Part shown: piece by piece, positions 1 through 9,185 of the stretch
Layout: every line of letters starts with the position of its first letter
Position numbering within the stretch: the first letter of the stretch is position 1
NCBI RefSeq assembly: GCF_014191545.1
Contig: NZ_AP023361.1
Location: 310,001-374,000 of the forward strand
Reading direction: 5' to 3'
DNA: 64,000 nt
Origin: Terrihabitans soli
GTDB taxonomy: Bacteria; Pseudomonadota; Alphaproteobacteria; Rhizobiales; Methylopilaceae
Made by a program: the position numbers and the translations under genes
The notes under the pieces: model-generated
What the model saw: only the letters and a program-made list of their open reading frames with translations
The model's database searches: none
Told to the model about the DNA's origin: nothing

Positions 1-1305
1 GGCGCCCATCACGCGGGCTCGACGACCGCGATCATTCTGAATATGCCGGGTGAACCAAGCTCGGTCGTCGTATGTATCGACGGGCATCCAATGGCGCGTC
101 AGGGACGGGCCGGTGTTGCTCTCGCCATCTCCGCGATAGGCTCGTTCTTTGCGGGATGCGTCGGCATCATCGTCATCACATTCTTCTCGCCGGTGCTTGC
201 AGATGTCGGACTTCTGTTCGGCGCGCCTGAATACACCGCGCTCGTCGCCGTGGCGCTGATGACCGCGTCCGTCATGTCCGCCGGCTCCGCCCTGTCGACG
301 TTTGGGATGGCGATCCTCGGGCTTCTGATCGGCACGGTGGGCACCGATGTCGGCACGGGATTCGAGCGCTTTACCTTCGACAGCACGCATCTTGCGGACG
401 GCGTCGATTTCGTTGCGGTCGCCGTCGGTCTGTTCGCATTTTCCGAAGTTGCGCAGCATGTGAAAGCGCCGGACCTGCACAAGACCTTTGCGGTCAAGTT
501 CTCCGAGCTGTTTCCGCGGATGAAAGATCTCAAGCAAGCATTTCCGGCAATCCTGCGCGGTACGGGTCTTGGCGCGGCTCTGGGCATCCTGCCGGGGACC
601 GGACCGCTCGTCTCCGCCTTCGCCGCCTATGCTCTTGAGCGTCAGGTTGCGAAGGACAAATCCCGTTTCGGCAAAGGCGCGATTGAAGGCGTTGCTGCGC
701 CGGAAGCTGCCGACAACGCCGCTGCGATGACGCACTTCATTCCGATGCTGGGTCTTGGCATTCCCGCCGGCGCGGCAATGGCCATGCTGCTTGGCGCGCT
801 GACCATTCAGGGCGTGCAGCCCGGCCCGCAGCTGATGGCGACCCATCCCGAACTCTTCTGGGGCGTCGTGTGCAGCATGTGGATCGGCAATCTGATGCTC
901 CTGGTGCTGAACCTTCCGATGATCGGCGTCTGGATCAAGATGCTCTCGATCCCGTACCGGCTTCTCTATCCAGGCATCATTCTGTTCTGCTGCATCGGCG
1001 TCTACAGTGTCAGAAACTCCGCGTTCGACGTGTTGCTGGCGGCGGGCATCGGTCTGTTCGGAATAACCGCGCGGCAGTTCAATTGTTCGCCGGCGCCGCT
1101 CGTCCTCGGGCTGATCCTCGGTCCGATCTTCGAAGAGAATTTCCGGCGCTCGCTCACGCTATCGGGTGGCGATCCGACGATTTTCTTCACCCGGCCGATC
1201 TCCGCCGCGCTTCTCGTGCTCTTCGTCGTGTTCGCCTTCGGCGTCACGATGTCCGGCGCCAGGAGCCGCAAGCAGGAAATCGAGCACGAAGCGGAAGCGG
1301 TCTGA
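1..1305 (+). CDS. TTT transporter permease, TctA family (5' partial)
   Basis: This is the 3' part of a TctA-type membrane permease. With a TctB subunit and a periplasmic receptor it imports carboxylates across the inner membrane. The frame is open from base 1, so the start lies outside the window; 434 codons remain of about 500 usual, so only some 65 residues are missing. Family blocks are visible: NMPGEPSSVV near residue 14, ILPGTGPL near 197, and GVAAPEAADNAA followed by GLGIPAGAAM near 230-255, all among hydrophobic helices. No TctB or receptor follows it, so its partners are probably upstream. The substrate cannot be read from the sequence. Confidence 0.93.
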   Translation, partial: GAHHAGSTTAIILNMPGEPSSVVVCIDGHPMARQGRAGVALAISAIGSFFAGCVGIIVITFFSPVLADVGLLFGAPEYTALVAVALMTASVMSAGSALSTFGMAILGLLIGTVGTDVGTGFERFTFDSTHLADGVDFVAVAVGLFAFSEVAQHVKAPDLHKTFAVKFSELFPRMKDLKQAFPAILRGTGLGAALGILPGTGPLVSAFAAYALERQVAKDKSRFGKGAIEGVAAPEAADNAAAMTHFIPMLGLGIPAGAAMAMLLGALTIQGVQPGPQLMATHPELFWGVVCSMWIGNLMLLVLNLPMIGVWIKMLSIPYRLLYPGIILFCCIGVYSVRNSAFDVLLAAGIGLFGITARQFNCSPAPLVLGLILGPIFEENFRRSLTLSGGDPTIFFTRPISAALLVLFVVFAFGVTMSGARSRKQEIEHEAEAV

Positions 1306-1388
1306 TCCCACGGGGTAGCTTTGAACCGGAGGTCCGGTACGGAAGTCCTATTGGCGGCGGAGCTTCTCCGCTGCTAGACGCGGCCATT

Positions 1389-2732
1389 GTGATTGCAGAC
1401 GAAGATCAGGGCCTTCCCGCGCCCAAACGGCATATCGCGCTCGCGGCGCTCCTCATCACCATTGCCATCGGCGTGATCGATGCGAGCAGCATCAATGTCG
1501 TGCTGCCGCATATTGCGCGCACATTCGGTGTTTCGCCGGCCGAAGCCATTCTGGCGGTCACCGCCAATCAGATCGCCATGGTAGCGATGCTGCTGCCCTG
1601 CGCATCGCTCGCCGAAAAAATCGGTCTGCGCCGCATGCTGACGATCGGCCTTGTCCTGTTTGTCGTCTCGTCCATTGTCTGTTTCTTTGCGCGCTCGATG
1701 CCGGAATTGCTGATTGCCCGCACGGCCGCAGGTTTTTCCGGCGCGTGCATTTTTGCGACGACGACGGCGCTGGTGCGCATCAGCCAACCGGTCAAAAGAT
1801 TCGGCCGCACCATGGGCACGGTCGCAACCGTCGTCGCCGTCTCGACGGGGCTTGGCCCTGCCATTGCAACCGCGATCGTCGCAAAGGCCGACTGGATCTG
1901 GATCTTCGCGCCCAACATCGTCTTCGGGCTCATCGCTCTCGTGATGGTGCGCAGCCTTCCGGTCGTGCGCGACCGGCTGCGTCCCGTCAATCTCGTCAGT
2001 GCCGTGCTCTGTGCCACGACCTTCAGCCTTCTGATCGTCGGCATCGGCAATGCCGTGACGCGGCCTGCGATAGCCGCAATCTGCGTCGTGCTCGGCCTCG
2101 CTGCGTGTTTTGCTTTGCTGCGCCGCGAGCGGTCTTCGCTTTATCCGATGCTGCCGGTCGATCTTCTGCGTCTGCCGCCTTTTGCCAATGCGGTTGCGGG
2201 AGCGGCCTGTCTGTTCCTCGCACAGATGACGGCCTTCGTTGCGTTGCCCTTTTATCTGCATGGGCATTTCGACAGCGTTCAGACCGGCGCTCTTCTGACC
2301 GTGTGGCCGATTGCGGTTGCGCTGACGGCGCCTGTAGCAGGCATGCTTTCCGACAAGCTGCCGCCGCATGTTCTGTGCGCAACGGGCGCTGGCCTTCTCG
2401 CGACAGGCCTTACCGGCCTTGTGACGCTTCCGCCGTCTGCGCTCGTTCTGATCGTGCCGGCGCTGGCGATGTGCGGTTCCGGCTTCGGGCTGTTTCAGAC
2501 CCCGAATAACCGGGCGATGCTGCTGGCCGTGCCGCGCAATCGTATCGGAGCGGCCGGCGGCATGCAGGCGACGACACGGCAATTCGGTCAGGCTCTAGGC
2601 GCCAGCGCAGCGGCCCTCGGTTTTACGCTATCGGCCACTCTCGGCGGAACCATCTCCCTGTCGATTGCAGCCGGGGTCGCCTTTCTGGCTTTTCTGATAA
2701 GCATTTCGCCGAACGGGCGCGATCGGGCCTGA
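1389..2732 (+). CDS. MFS transporter, drug-efflux type
   Basis: A 447-residue, very hydrophobic protein with the layout of a 12 to 14 helix major facilitator. SLAEKIGLRRML near residue 75 is the cytoplasmic loop 2-3 motif A in degenerate form, and ARTAAGFSGA with TGLGPAIATAI near 150 fits the helix 4-5 region of DHA-type H+ antiporters. It probably exports a small organic compound. The start is uncertain: the frame is open far upstream, but hydrophobic sequence and family resemblance begin just after GTG 1389, which has no clear ribosome site. It follows the TctA gene after 83 bases on the same strand, but a shared role is not evident. Confidence 0.82.
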   Translation: MIADEDQGLPAPKRHIALAALLITIAIGVIDASSINVVLPHIARTFGVSPAEAILAVTANQIAMVAMLLPCASLAEKIGLRRMLTIGLVLFVVSSIVCFFARSMPELLIARTAAGFSGACIFATTTALVRISQPVKRFGRTMGTVATVVAVSTGLGPAIATAIVAKADWIWIFAPNIVFGLIALVMVRSLPVVRDRLRPVNLVSAVLCATTFSLLIVGIGNAVTRPAIAAICVVLGLAACFALLRRERSSLYPMLPVDLLRLPPFANAVAGAACLFLAQMTAFVALPFYLHGHFDSVQTGALLTVWPIAVALTAPVAGMLSDKLPPHVLCATGAGLLATGLTGLVTLPPSALVLIVPALAMCGSGFGLFQTPNNRAMLLAVPRNRIGAAGGMQATTRQFGQALGASAAALGFTLSATLGGTISLSIAAGVAFLAFLISISPNGRDRA

Positions 2733-2768
2733 GGCGCAGGAGGCGCTCTCAAAAGTTGACCTGCCGAC

Positions 2769-2784
2769 TGAAATAGCTATTTCA
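2769..2784. promoter_or_regulatory. 16-bp perfect palindrome, possible operator
   Basis: The half-site TGAAATAG is followed directly by its reverse complement CTATTTCA, giving an unbroken 16-bp palindrome. It sits in the gap after the MFS gene. Three bases downstream is a ribosome-site-like GGAGG (2787-2791), and the start of the next small gene follows. Position and symmetry suggest a dimeric repressor site. No regulator gene is adjacent. Confidence 0.4.
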
Positions 2785-2854
2785 ACGGAGGCGGCCCGGG
2801 TTGTCCCGGGAGTATCGCCCTTCGCCGAACCCCGACCGGCCCGCCGGAGTGCTA

Positions 2855-3133
2855 GCAATGTGCATCTGTGACGACGAAGAAGCCGACGAGCGTGTGCTGA
2901 TCGAGGACACGGTGCTGGCGCGTGCGCGCATTCTCGATGCGGCAAGGGGAGGCGGCAGCGTCGCGGATGAGGCATGGGCGATCTTCGCCGGGAAGACCGG
3001 CGGCAGCGTCGCCTGGCCCGACTATCAGCGTATGCAAACCATCTACGAATCCGCCGCGAATCTCGAAAAGAGGCTCGCGCATATGCGGCGCGAGAGGCGG
3101 CCGCTGCGTCGCCGGGCGATTGCCGTAGGCTGA
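2855..3133 (+). CDS. small hypothetical protein
   Basis: A 92-residue soluble protein of unknown function. It begins MCICDDEEADER, an acidic stretch with two close cysteines, and ends in an Arg-rich tail (MRRERRPLRRR). The middle looks helical. ATG 2855 has CCGGAG eight bases upstream and is the preferred start. TTG 2801, nine bases after a strong GGAGG, would add 18 residues. The antisense frame over the same bases is open too, so coding is not certain; the charged, low-complexity-free composition and good ribosome site favour this strand. I recognise no domain. Confidence 0.5.
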   Translation, partial: AMCICDDEEADERVLIEDTVLARARILDAARGGGSVADEAWAIFAGKTGGSVAWPDYQRMQTIYESAANLEKRLAHMRRERRPLRRRAIAVG

Positions 3134-3182
3134 CACCCGGATAAGCCGGATTTGAATTTCTTCGCGCGAGAAAAGGCCTGAT

Positions 3183-4067
3183 ATGCGGTTTGCCTTTGCC
3201 TGCTCCGTTCTGATCGCCGCCGGGCTAGGTGCGAGCGCAGTCGAGGCGCAGACGCTTCAACTGAAGCCGTTCAAGGACAATCTCTTCGCCTATCCCAAGG
3301 TCATGGTGGACGAGGGCGAAGATTTCTACCGCATGGTCGATTACAAGAAAGAGCGCGACATCCATATTCGCGACGACGTTCCCGAGCGCCGCGTGCAGCC
3401 GCATTACGTCTCGACCGGCGTGCGCAAGGTTCAGGAAGATGCGGTGCTGGAAAGCCCGCTCGGCAAGATCCGCCATTTCACCGTCGGCAAGACGGATGGT
3501 GCTGCGATCATCACAATGTATCTGCACGGGCAGGGCGGCAGCCGCAAACAGGGCGTCGACGACATCACGTTCGGCGGCAATTTCAACCGCATCAAAAATC
3601 TGATGGCGCAAAATGGCGGGCTCTATCTCTCGCCCGATTTTTCCGATTTCGCCGAGCGCGGTACCGCGGAGATCAAAACGCTTCTGCTGCATTACATCGC
3701 GCGCTCGCCGTCGGCGCCGGTGATCATCGGCTGCGGTTCGATGGGCGGACAGGTGTGCTGGAATCTGGCGAAAGATCCCGTCATCGGACCGCGGCTCGGC
3801 GGGCTTCTTCTGCTTGGATCTTTTCCGGACGAAGAATTCCTGGACAGCGCCGCCTTCCGCGCGAAAGTGCCTGTTTTCTTCGGGCATGGCGGCGCCGACA
3901 CCGTGGTCTCGGTCATCAAGCAGGAGCAGTTCTTCCGCTCGCTGCCGGGAAAATCGCCGGGCTATCCGACGCGCTTTGTGCGCTTCGAGACGGGCTCGCA
4001 CGGCACGCCGATCCGCATGACAGACTGGCGCGCCGAGATCAACTGGATGCTGGCGCAGCCGCGTTAA
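3183..4067 (+). CDS. secreted alpha/beta hydrolase
   Basis: A 294-residue protein with a Sec signal peptide (hydrophobic residues 4-18, likely cleavage after VEA at about 22). The rest has the alpha/beta-hydrolase plan: an oxyanion loop YLHGQGGS near 113, the nucleophile elbow GCGSMGG with Ser near 185, an acidic residue in HGGADTVV near 240, and a His in GSHGTP near 271. It should be a periplasmic or secreted esterase-like enzyme; the substrate is unknown. It follows the small gene by 49 bases. Its stop overlaps by four bases the stop of the convergent enolase-superfamily gene, so the two transcripts meet tail to tail. Confidence 0.82.
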   Translation: MRFAFACSVLIAAGLGASAVEAQTLQLKPFKDNLFAYPKVMVDEGEDFYRMVDYKKERDIHIRDDVPERRVQPHYVSTGVRKVQEDAVLESPLGKIRHFTVGKTDGAAIITMYLHGQGGSRKQGVDDITFGGNFNRIKNLMAQNGGLYLSPDFSDFAERGTAEIKTLLLHYIARSPSAPVIIGCGSMGGQVCWNLAKDPVIGPRLGGLLLLGSFPDEEFLDSAAFRAKVPVFFGHGGADTVVSVIKQEQFFRSLPGKSPGYPTRFVRFETGSHGTPIRMTDWRAEINWMLAQPR

Positions 4068-5173
4068 GCGGCCTGCAGGCTGTCTTTCAGGAACGCGCGA
4101 TCCGGCTCCGTGCCGAGGCCGGGACCCTCCGGCACTTTCATGATCGTGCCCTCCATCGGCATCGAGCCGGGGAAGAGCAGCTCGCACACCGAAGCCGTGA
4201 CCGTGTGCAGCTCCACCGGCCCGCCATTCATCATGCCGGCCATCAGATGCAGGTTGAGGCTCGGCCAGCCGCCGCCCACGGCGAGCGGCAGATTGAACAT
4301 CTGCGCGGCGTGCGCGACCTTGCGCGTTTCGGTGAAGCCCGAGCCATAGCAGCAATTGGGCTGAATGATATCGACGGCGCGATGCTCGATCAGTTCGCGG
4401 TAGCGCCAGCGATGTCCTTCCATCTGCCCGGCGGCGAGGGGAATGCGCGTCTGGCGGCGCAGATCCGCCATCGCGCGCGCATCGTTCTGATGAAGGGGCT
4501 CTTCAAAAAAGGCGATGTCGAGCTCCTCGGCGGCATTGCAGAGGGCGCGGGCATTGGCCGGGTCCATACAGTAATTGGCGTCCATCATCAGCGCACGCTC
4601 AGGCCCGATGGCATCGCGGACGGCGCGCAGGCGTTTGATGTCTTCCCGCCAGCCGCCTTTGGCGACGCCGACCACCATTTTCAGCGCCTGATGGCCTGCA
4701 GCCGCGAAATGCTTCGCCGCGGCGACGAGTTCGTCGTGCTTGTATTCATGAAGGCCGAACGTGCAGTAGGTCTGCGCCTCTTTGCTGAAGCCGCCGAGAA
4801 GCTCGGCGACGGTGCGGTTCACGGCCTTGCCGTGAATATCCCAGAGGGCGATATCGAGCGCGGCAAGCGCGTGGACGATCACGCCGGTCTGGCAGCGCAT
4901 ATTGAGTTTGCGCCACACGATATGATGGATCGCTTCGGTGTTGCGCGGGTCCATGCCCTTCACGAGCGGCAGGATTTCGCGCCTCAGCGTGTCGGCGACC
5001 GCAAACGGCAGCATTTTGCCGGTGAGGCCGTAGCCGGTGATGCCGGTATCGGTCTTCGCTTCGCAGAAAACGAAGCCCCAGCCTGTGGAGCGCGTTTCGA
5101 CGAGCGGCATCGGAATCTGCACCCGGTGCACGGATGCGGTGAGATCGGCGATCTTCATGGCGTTGAAGCTCAT
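4064..5173 (-). CDS. mandelate racemase/muconate lactonizing family enzyme
   Basis: A 369-residue enolase-superfamily enzyme. The N-terminal capping domain (about 1-125) is followed by the barrel. The barrel has ALKMVVG with the catalytic Lys near 175, the metal ligands MMDANY and FEEP, and a C-terminal NLHLMAG His. Family members abstract a proton alpha to a carboxylate, usually to dehydrate or isomerise acid sugars or carboxylic acids. Oddly, the third ligand block reads AGQMEGHRW where mandelate racemases read AGE. The start ATG overlaps the TctA stop as ATGA, so translation is coupled; an internal ATG at 5158 is an alternative. Its paralogue lies at 58.3-59.4 kb beside another TTT system. 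Confidence 0.88.
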   Translation of the reverse strand: MSFNAMKIADLTASVHRVQIPMPLVETRSTGWGFVFCEAKTDTGITGYGLTGKMLPFAVADTLRREILPLVKGMDPRNTEAIHHIVWRKLNMRCQTGVIVHALAALDIALWDIHGKAVNRTVAELLGGFSKEAQTYCTFGLHEYKHDELVAAAKHFAAAGHQALKMVVGVAKGGWREDIKRLRAVRDAIGPERALMMDANYCMDPANARALCNAAEELDIAFFEEPLHQNDARAMADLRRQTRIPLAAGQMEGHRWRYRELIEHRAVDIIQPNCCYGSGFTETRKVAHAAQMFNLPLAVGGGWPSLNLHLMAGMMNGGPVELHTVTASVCELLFPGSMPMEGTIMKVPEGPGLGTEPDRAFLKDSLQAA

Positions 5174-6687
5174 CCTTGCTGCACGGCCGCCTCGCGCTTG
5201 GCGCGCCGGTTGGTGAAAACCTGCTGCAAGACCGGCATGAACAGCGAGCCGAGCGTCAGCACGGCGAGGATCAGGCAGACGGGCGTCGCCAGGAAGATCA
5301 TCGGATCGCCGCTCGAAATCGTCATGCCCTGACGGAAGGCCTGTTCCATCAGGCCTCCGAGCACGACGCCGAGGACGAGCGGCGCGACGGGGATGTCGGC
5401 CTTGCGGAAGAAGTAGCCGATAACGGCGAACCCGAGCGCCAGATACACTTCGGTGATGCTGCTGTTCACCGAGTAAACGCCCGTCAGCGCGACGACGAGA
5501 ATGCCGGTGAGCAGAATACCCGAAGGCAGATAGAGGATGCGGACGAAGAGACCGATCAGTGGCAGGTTCAAAACGAGAAGGATGAGATTGCCGAGATACA
5601 TCGAGTCGATCAGACCCCAGACGAGTTCGGGCTGTTCCTTCATCAGCTGCGGGCCGGGCTGAATGCCGTACATGATGAACGCGCCGAGAAGGACGGCGGT
5701 GACGCCCGAGCCCGGAATGCCGAGCGTCAGCAGCGGCACAAGATTGCCGGAGACGGAAGAATTGTTCGCGGCTTCTGGCCCGGCAACGCCTTCGATCGCG
5801 CCCTTGCCGAACATCTCCGGATGCTTGGAGAGTTTCTTCTCCGTCGCATAGGAAATGACGGTGGCGATGATGCCGCCCGCGCCCGGCAGGACGCCGACGA
5901 TGAAGCCGATAATGCCGCCGCGCGTGATGGGGCCGATCGAGCGGCGCCATTCGTCCGGCGTGCACCAGAGACGTCCTGAAATGCGGATCGGCTTTGCATC
6001 GCCGGTGTACCAGGCCTGGATCTGATAGATGACCTCCGTCAGCGCGAAGAAGCCGACGACGATGGAGAGGAACGGCACGCCGTCCTGAAGGCTCGGAATG
6101 CCGAAGACAAAGCGTTCCTGGCCGCTTTGCAGGTCGATGCCGATGGTTGCGATCATCAGGCCGAAGAAGACCGAGAACATGCCCTTGGGCAGCGAGCCTG
6201 AGGTGAACGCGCCGACCGCCGACATGGTGAAGATCATCAGCATGAAATTCTCGGCCGGACCGAATTGCAGCGCGACGCTCGAGAACGGGATGGCGAGAAG
6301 CGTCAGCGCGATCACGCTGATCGTGCCGGCGACGAAGGAGCCGACGGCAGCAACGGCAAGCGCCGCACCGGCGCGTCCGTTGCGCGCCATCGGATAGCCG
6401 TCGAACACGGTGATGACGGAGGTGCCGTCGCCGGGTGTGTTGATGAGCACGGAAGCTGCCGTGCCGCCATAGGATGAGCCGTAATAGATGCCGCACAGCA
6501 TGATCAGCGCGGAGACCGGATCGAGACCGAACGTCAGCGGCAGGAGAAGGGCGATGCCGGCCGTCGCGCCGATGCCGGGCAGAATGCCGATGATCGTGCC
6601 GAGCAGCGTGCCGACAAACACGAACATCAGATTATGCGGCTGAAGCGCGACTTCAAATCCGCCGAGAACGTAAGGAAGGGAATCCAT
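5170..6687 (-). CDS. TTT transporter permease, TctA family
   Basis: A full-length 505-residue permease with about twelve helices. Family motifs are present: [16 protein letters not shown] near residue 37, [14 protein letters not shown] near 68, [12 protein letters not shown] near 265, and [12 protein letters not shown] with the [15 protein letters not shown] loop near 310-335. It forms the channel for carboxylate uptake with the TctB gene 12 bases upstream. A receptor for it is probably the Bug-type protein at 9.6 kb in the divergent operon. GAGGA lies ahead of the ATG, inside the TctB stop region. Its last bases overlap the start of the enolase-superfamily gene, which is therefore likely to act on the imported compound. 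Confidence 0.95.
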   Translation of the reverse strand: MDSLPYVLGGFEVALQPHNLMFVFVGTLLGTIIGILPGIGATAGIALLLPLTFGLDPVSALIMLCGIYYGSSYGGTAASVLINTPGDGTSVITVFDGYPMARNGRAGAALAVAAVGSFVAGTISVIALTLLAIPFSSVALQFGPAENFMLMIFTMSAVGAFTSGSLPKGMFSVFFGLMIATIGIDLQSGQERFVFGIPSLQDGVPFLSIVVGFFALTEVIYQIQAWYTGDAKPIRISGRLWCTPDEWRRSIGPITRGGIIGFIVGVLPGAGGIIATVISYATEKKLSKHPEMFGKGAIEGVAGPEAANNSSVSGNLVPLLTLGIPGSGVTAVLLGAFIMYGIQPGPQLMKEQPELVWGLIDSMYLGNLILLVLNLPLIGLFVRILYLPSGILLTGILVVALTGVYSVNSSITEVYLALGFAVIGYFFRKADIPVAPLVLGVVLGGLMEQAFRQGMTISSGDPMIFLATPVCLILAVLTLGSLFMPVLQQVFTNRRAKREAAVQQG

Positions 6688-6699
6688 TGATGATGATCC

Positions 6700-7170
6700 T
6701 CAGCCGAGAAAGCCGAACAGGCCTGACGGCAGCGCCACGCCGAGCCCCTTTTTGAGGCCGTAATAGAGAACCGCCGATGTTCCGGCGGCGATGGCGATGT
6801 TCATCGGGTGCTTGCCGCGGTTGAAGGCGCTCAGAAGGCCGAACATCAAAAGGAAGGTCGCTGCGAGATAGCCGACGCTTTCCATCGCGACCGCATAGAA
6901 AAGTGCGGCCGCACCCGCGCCGAAAACGCCGCGGCGCTGGCGGCGGCTGAGGTCTGGATCTGCGGGCGCTTGAGGTTCGGAAACGGGCGCCAGCGCGCCG
7001 CGCGCTTCGAGCCAGAGGAGAAGGGCGATGATGACCATGCCGCCGCCGAGCAGCAGCGGATACATCCGCGGACCCACCGGGTCCTCCCCGAGGCGGACGG
7101 GAATCATAGAGCTGAGAATGAGATAGACGGCTGCGAGGACCGCGCAGACGACGGCGAGCGTTTTGCCCAT
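6700..7170 (-). CDS. TTT transporter small subunit, TctB family
   Basis: A 156-residue membrane protein with four predicted helices (about 5-25, 37-55, 85-120, 128-145) and a charged cytoplasmic loop rich in Pro, Ala and Arg at about 60-80, the usual TctB pattern. It has the family-type block GPRMYPLLLGGGM. It leads the minus-strand operon TctB-TctA-racemase. GGGAGG (complement of 7181-7186) precedes the ATG. The promoter must lie in 7171-7312, shared with the divergent operon that starts with the FAH-fold gene. Confidence 0.9.
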   Translation of the reverse strand: MGKTLAVVCAVLAAVYLILSSMIPVRLGEDPVGPRMYPLLLGGGMVIIALLLWLEARGALAPVSEPQAPADPDLSRRQRRGVFGAGAAALFYAVAMESVGYLAATFLLMFGLLSAFNRGKHPMNIAIAAGTSAVLYYGLKKGLGVALPSGLFGFLG

Positions 7171-7240
7171 GAAATGGGCCTCCCATGAATTTTCTATTCT
7201 TGGGGTCAGCCTAGCCCCCTTAGCCGCTATGTCAAATATA

Positions 7241-7253
7241 TAAATATATAAAC
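7241..7253 (+). promoter_or_regulatory. AT-rich 13-mer shared with 13779-13791
   Basis: TAAATATATAAAC lies between the divergent TctB (starts 7170) and FAH-fold (starts 7313) genes, within a longer AT-rich run 7233-7253 that stands out in GC-rich DNA. The same 13-mer occurs in only one other place I found, the divergent promoter region of the second TTT cluster. It may be an operator for the GntR/UTRA protein encoded at 17.5 kb, or simply a strong -10 region. Confidence 0.45.
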
Positions 7254-7312
7254 TATTGCACCTTTGGTTGGGACCGCGTTACAAAGTTCGGGTCGCTCAC
7301 GGAGGTGTTGTC

Positions 7313-8185
7313 TTGAAGTTCGTTTCGTATCGTTCGGCCGGTGGTGTTGATTTCGGTGCAGTTGTCGGAAGCGAGGTCGCGGTCCTCGGCGGCGCATCGG
7401 GCGGACGGTGGAAGAGCTTGCGCGGCATGCTCGAAGACGGCGGTATCGAAGCCGGAGCGAAAGCCGTCACGGGCGCAAAGCGCATTCCGCTCGACGGGCT
7501 GCACTACGCGCCGCTTCTGCCCGACACGGATATGATTTATTGCGTCGGCCTCAATTACGCGAAGCACATCGCGGAAATGGGCCGCGAGATGCCGCAATAT
7601 GCGGCGCTGTTTCCGCGCACGCCGCGCAGCCAGATCGGCCACAACGAACCGATGATCCTGCCGCGCGTGTCCGACAAGCTCGATTATGAGGGTGAGCTTG
7701 CTTTCGTGATCGGCAAAGGCGGACGCTACATTTCCGAAGACAAGGCGCTCGATCATGTCGCGGGCTATTCCTGCTACAATGACGGCAGCCTGCGCGATTT
7801 CCAGCGCCATACGCACCAGTTTCTGCCGGGCAAGAATTTCTGGGGCACGGGCGCGTTCGGCCCCTGGCTCGTGACGCCCGATGAATTCGGCGATGTCGCC
7901 TCACATTCCGTCACGACGCGCCTTAACGGCCAGGTGATGCAGAATGCCGGGTTCGACGACTTCCTGTTCACCGTCCCCTATCTCATCTCCTACATTTCGA
8001 GCTTCACCGAGCTTCTGCCGGGCGATGTCGTCATTACCGGAACGCCGGGCGGCGTCGGCACGGCGCGCAAGCCGCCCGTCTATATGAAGGTGGGCGATGT
8101 GGTCGAAATCGAAATCGACGGCATCGGTGTGCTGCGCAACACCATCGTCTCCGAAGCCGACGTCAAAGTCCCGGGCGAAGCATGA
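7313..8185 (+). CDS. fumarylacetoacetate hydrolase family protein
   Basis: A 290-residue FAH-fold enzyme. Members hydrolyse acylpyruvates or isomerise/decarboxylate 2-oxo-heptenedioate-type intermediates with one divalent metal. The metal-site residues are visible in LDYEGELAFV near 123 (two Glu) and YNDGSLRDFQ near 155 (Asp). The closing motif GDVVITGTPGGVG near 245 is typical. TTG 7313 is chosen as start because GGAGG at 7301-7305 sits seven bases before it and the family N-terminus begins there. The stop overlaps the next ATG as ATGA. As first gene of a catabolic operon it probably does the C-C cleavage or hydrolysis step late in the pathway. Confidence 0.88.
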   Translation: MKFVSYRSAGGVDFGAVVGSEVAVLGGASGGRWKSLRGMLEDGGIEAGAKAVTGAKRIPLDGLHYAPLLPDTDMIYCVGLNYAKHIAEMGREMPQYAALFPRTPRSQIGHNEPMILPRVSDKLDYEGELAFVIGKGGRYISEDKALDHVAGYSCYNDGSLRDFQRHTHQFLPGKNFWGTGAFGPWLVTPDEFGDVASHSVTTRLNGQVMQNAGFDDFLFTVPYLISYISSFTELLPGDVVITGTPGGVGTARKPPVYMKVGDVVEIEIDGIGVLRNTIVSEADVKVPGEA

Positions 8186-9171
8186 CGCAGATCCTGACCT
8201 TTGCCTGCGGCCGCAACGACCGCACCGACGCCATCTTCACCGGCGAGGCAAAGCCGGAAGGCGCGACATTGTCGGCGCTCAATCTGCCGCCGCCGGAAAT
8301 CTTCCCGCGCGCATTAAAGCGCGCGGAGTTCGACGTCACCGAGCTGTCCGCAAGTTCCTATGTCGTGCAGCTCTCGCGCGGCGTTTCGGAATATGTCGCG
8401 CTGCCGGTCTTCCTGTCGCGGCACTTCCGCTTCGATGCGGTCTATGTGCGCTCCGACCGCGGCATCGAGAAGCCTTCCGATCTGAAGGGCAAGATCATCG
8501 GCACGCCGGAATTCCAGATGACGGCCGGTCTGTGGATCCGCGGCATCATGCAGGAGAAATTCGGGCTCGATCACCGCGATGTCGAATATGTCACCGGCGG
8601 CCTCAATGTCGCCGGCCGCAAAGAGCGCATCAAGATCGAGCCGGGTCCCGGCCAGAAAATCCGTCCGGCGGGCGATAGCGTCACGCTGAATGAGCTTCTG
8701 GTCAAAGGCGAGATCGACGCTGTCATCGCACCGGAGCCGCCGCTCGGCTTCCGGGACGGTTCAGCGCCGATCCGCCGCCTCTTTCCCGATACGAAAGCCG
8801 CCGAGCAGGATTATTTCAAAGCGAGCGGCATTTTCCCGATCATGCATCTCGTCGCCGTGCGCCGCGCTTTGGTCGAGGCTTCGCCGGACCTGCCGAAGCG
8901 GCTCTACGATGCTTTCGTTCAGTCGCGCGATCTCGGCTACCGCAAGCTCGATCAAATGGCCAATGCGGCGACGCATCCCTTGATGCTGCCCTGGCTTGGC
9001 GTCGAGCTTACTGAGACGAAATCGGCGCTCGGCAAGGACTTTTGGCCTTACGGCGTCGAAGCCAATCACCCGACGCTCGAAGCGCTCTGCCGCTATTCGC
9101 ACGATCAATCGCTCGCGGCGCGCCATGTCGCGGTCAATGAGCTCTTTGCCGAAACCCTGCTGGATACGTGA
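8182..9171 (+). CDS. 4,5-dihydroxyphthalate decarboxylase-like protein (Pht5 family)
   Basis: A 329-residue protein with a periplasmic-binding fold but no signal peptide: it starts MTQILTFACG and is soluble. The opening (FACGRNDRTDAI, PEGATL), the block EFDVTELSASSYVVQLSRG near 50 and the block DLKGKIIGTPEFQMTAGLWIR near 98 match the 4,5-dihydroxyphthalate decarboxylase family. Such proteins are cytoplasmic enzymes, though databases sometimes call them substrate-binding proteins. Coupled to the FAH-fold gene by an ATGA overlap, it may decarboxylate the pathway intermediate. The real substrate is unproven; no dioxygenase or dihydrodiol dehydrogenase of phthalate degradation is nearby. Confidence 0.78.
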   Translation: MTQILTFACGRNDRTDAIFTGEAKPEGATLSALNLPPPEIFPRALKRAEFDVTELSASSYVVQLSRGVSEYVALPVFLSRHFRFDAVYVRSDRGIEKPSDLKGKIIGTPEFQMTAGLWIRGIMQEKFGLDHRDVEYVTGGLNVAGRKERIKIEPGPGQKIRPAGDSVTLNELLVKGEIDAVIAPEPPLGFRDGSAPIRRLFPDTKAAEQDYFKASGIFPIMHLVAVRRALVEASPDLPKRLYDAFVQSRDLGYRKLDQMANAATHPLMLPWLGVELTETKSALGKDFWPYGVEANHPTLEALCRYSHDQSLAARHVAVNELFAETLLDT

Positions 9172-9185
9172 ACAGGACAAACGAC

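Noticed and set aside
2852-3136. Minus-strand 94-codon frame opposite the small gene at 2855-3133
   Set aside because: No ribosome site or recognisable feature was seen; the plus strand has a better start region and palindrome. Not fully excluded.
5174-6496. N-terminal extension of the enolase-superfamily frame (it stays open to 6496)
   Set aside because: The extension is the TctA gene read in another frame, Arg-rich and without homology. The real start is the ATG overlapping the TctA stop at 5173.
8182-9171. Calling the Pht5-like protein an ABC or TTT receptor
   Set aside because: It lacks any signal peptide and matches the cytoplasmic decarboxylase family blocks; a true receptor gene lies two genes downstream.
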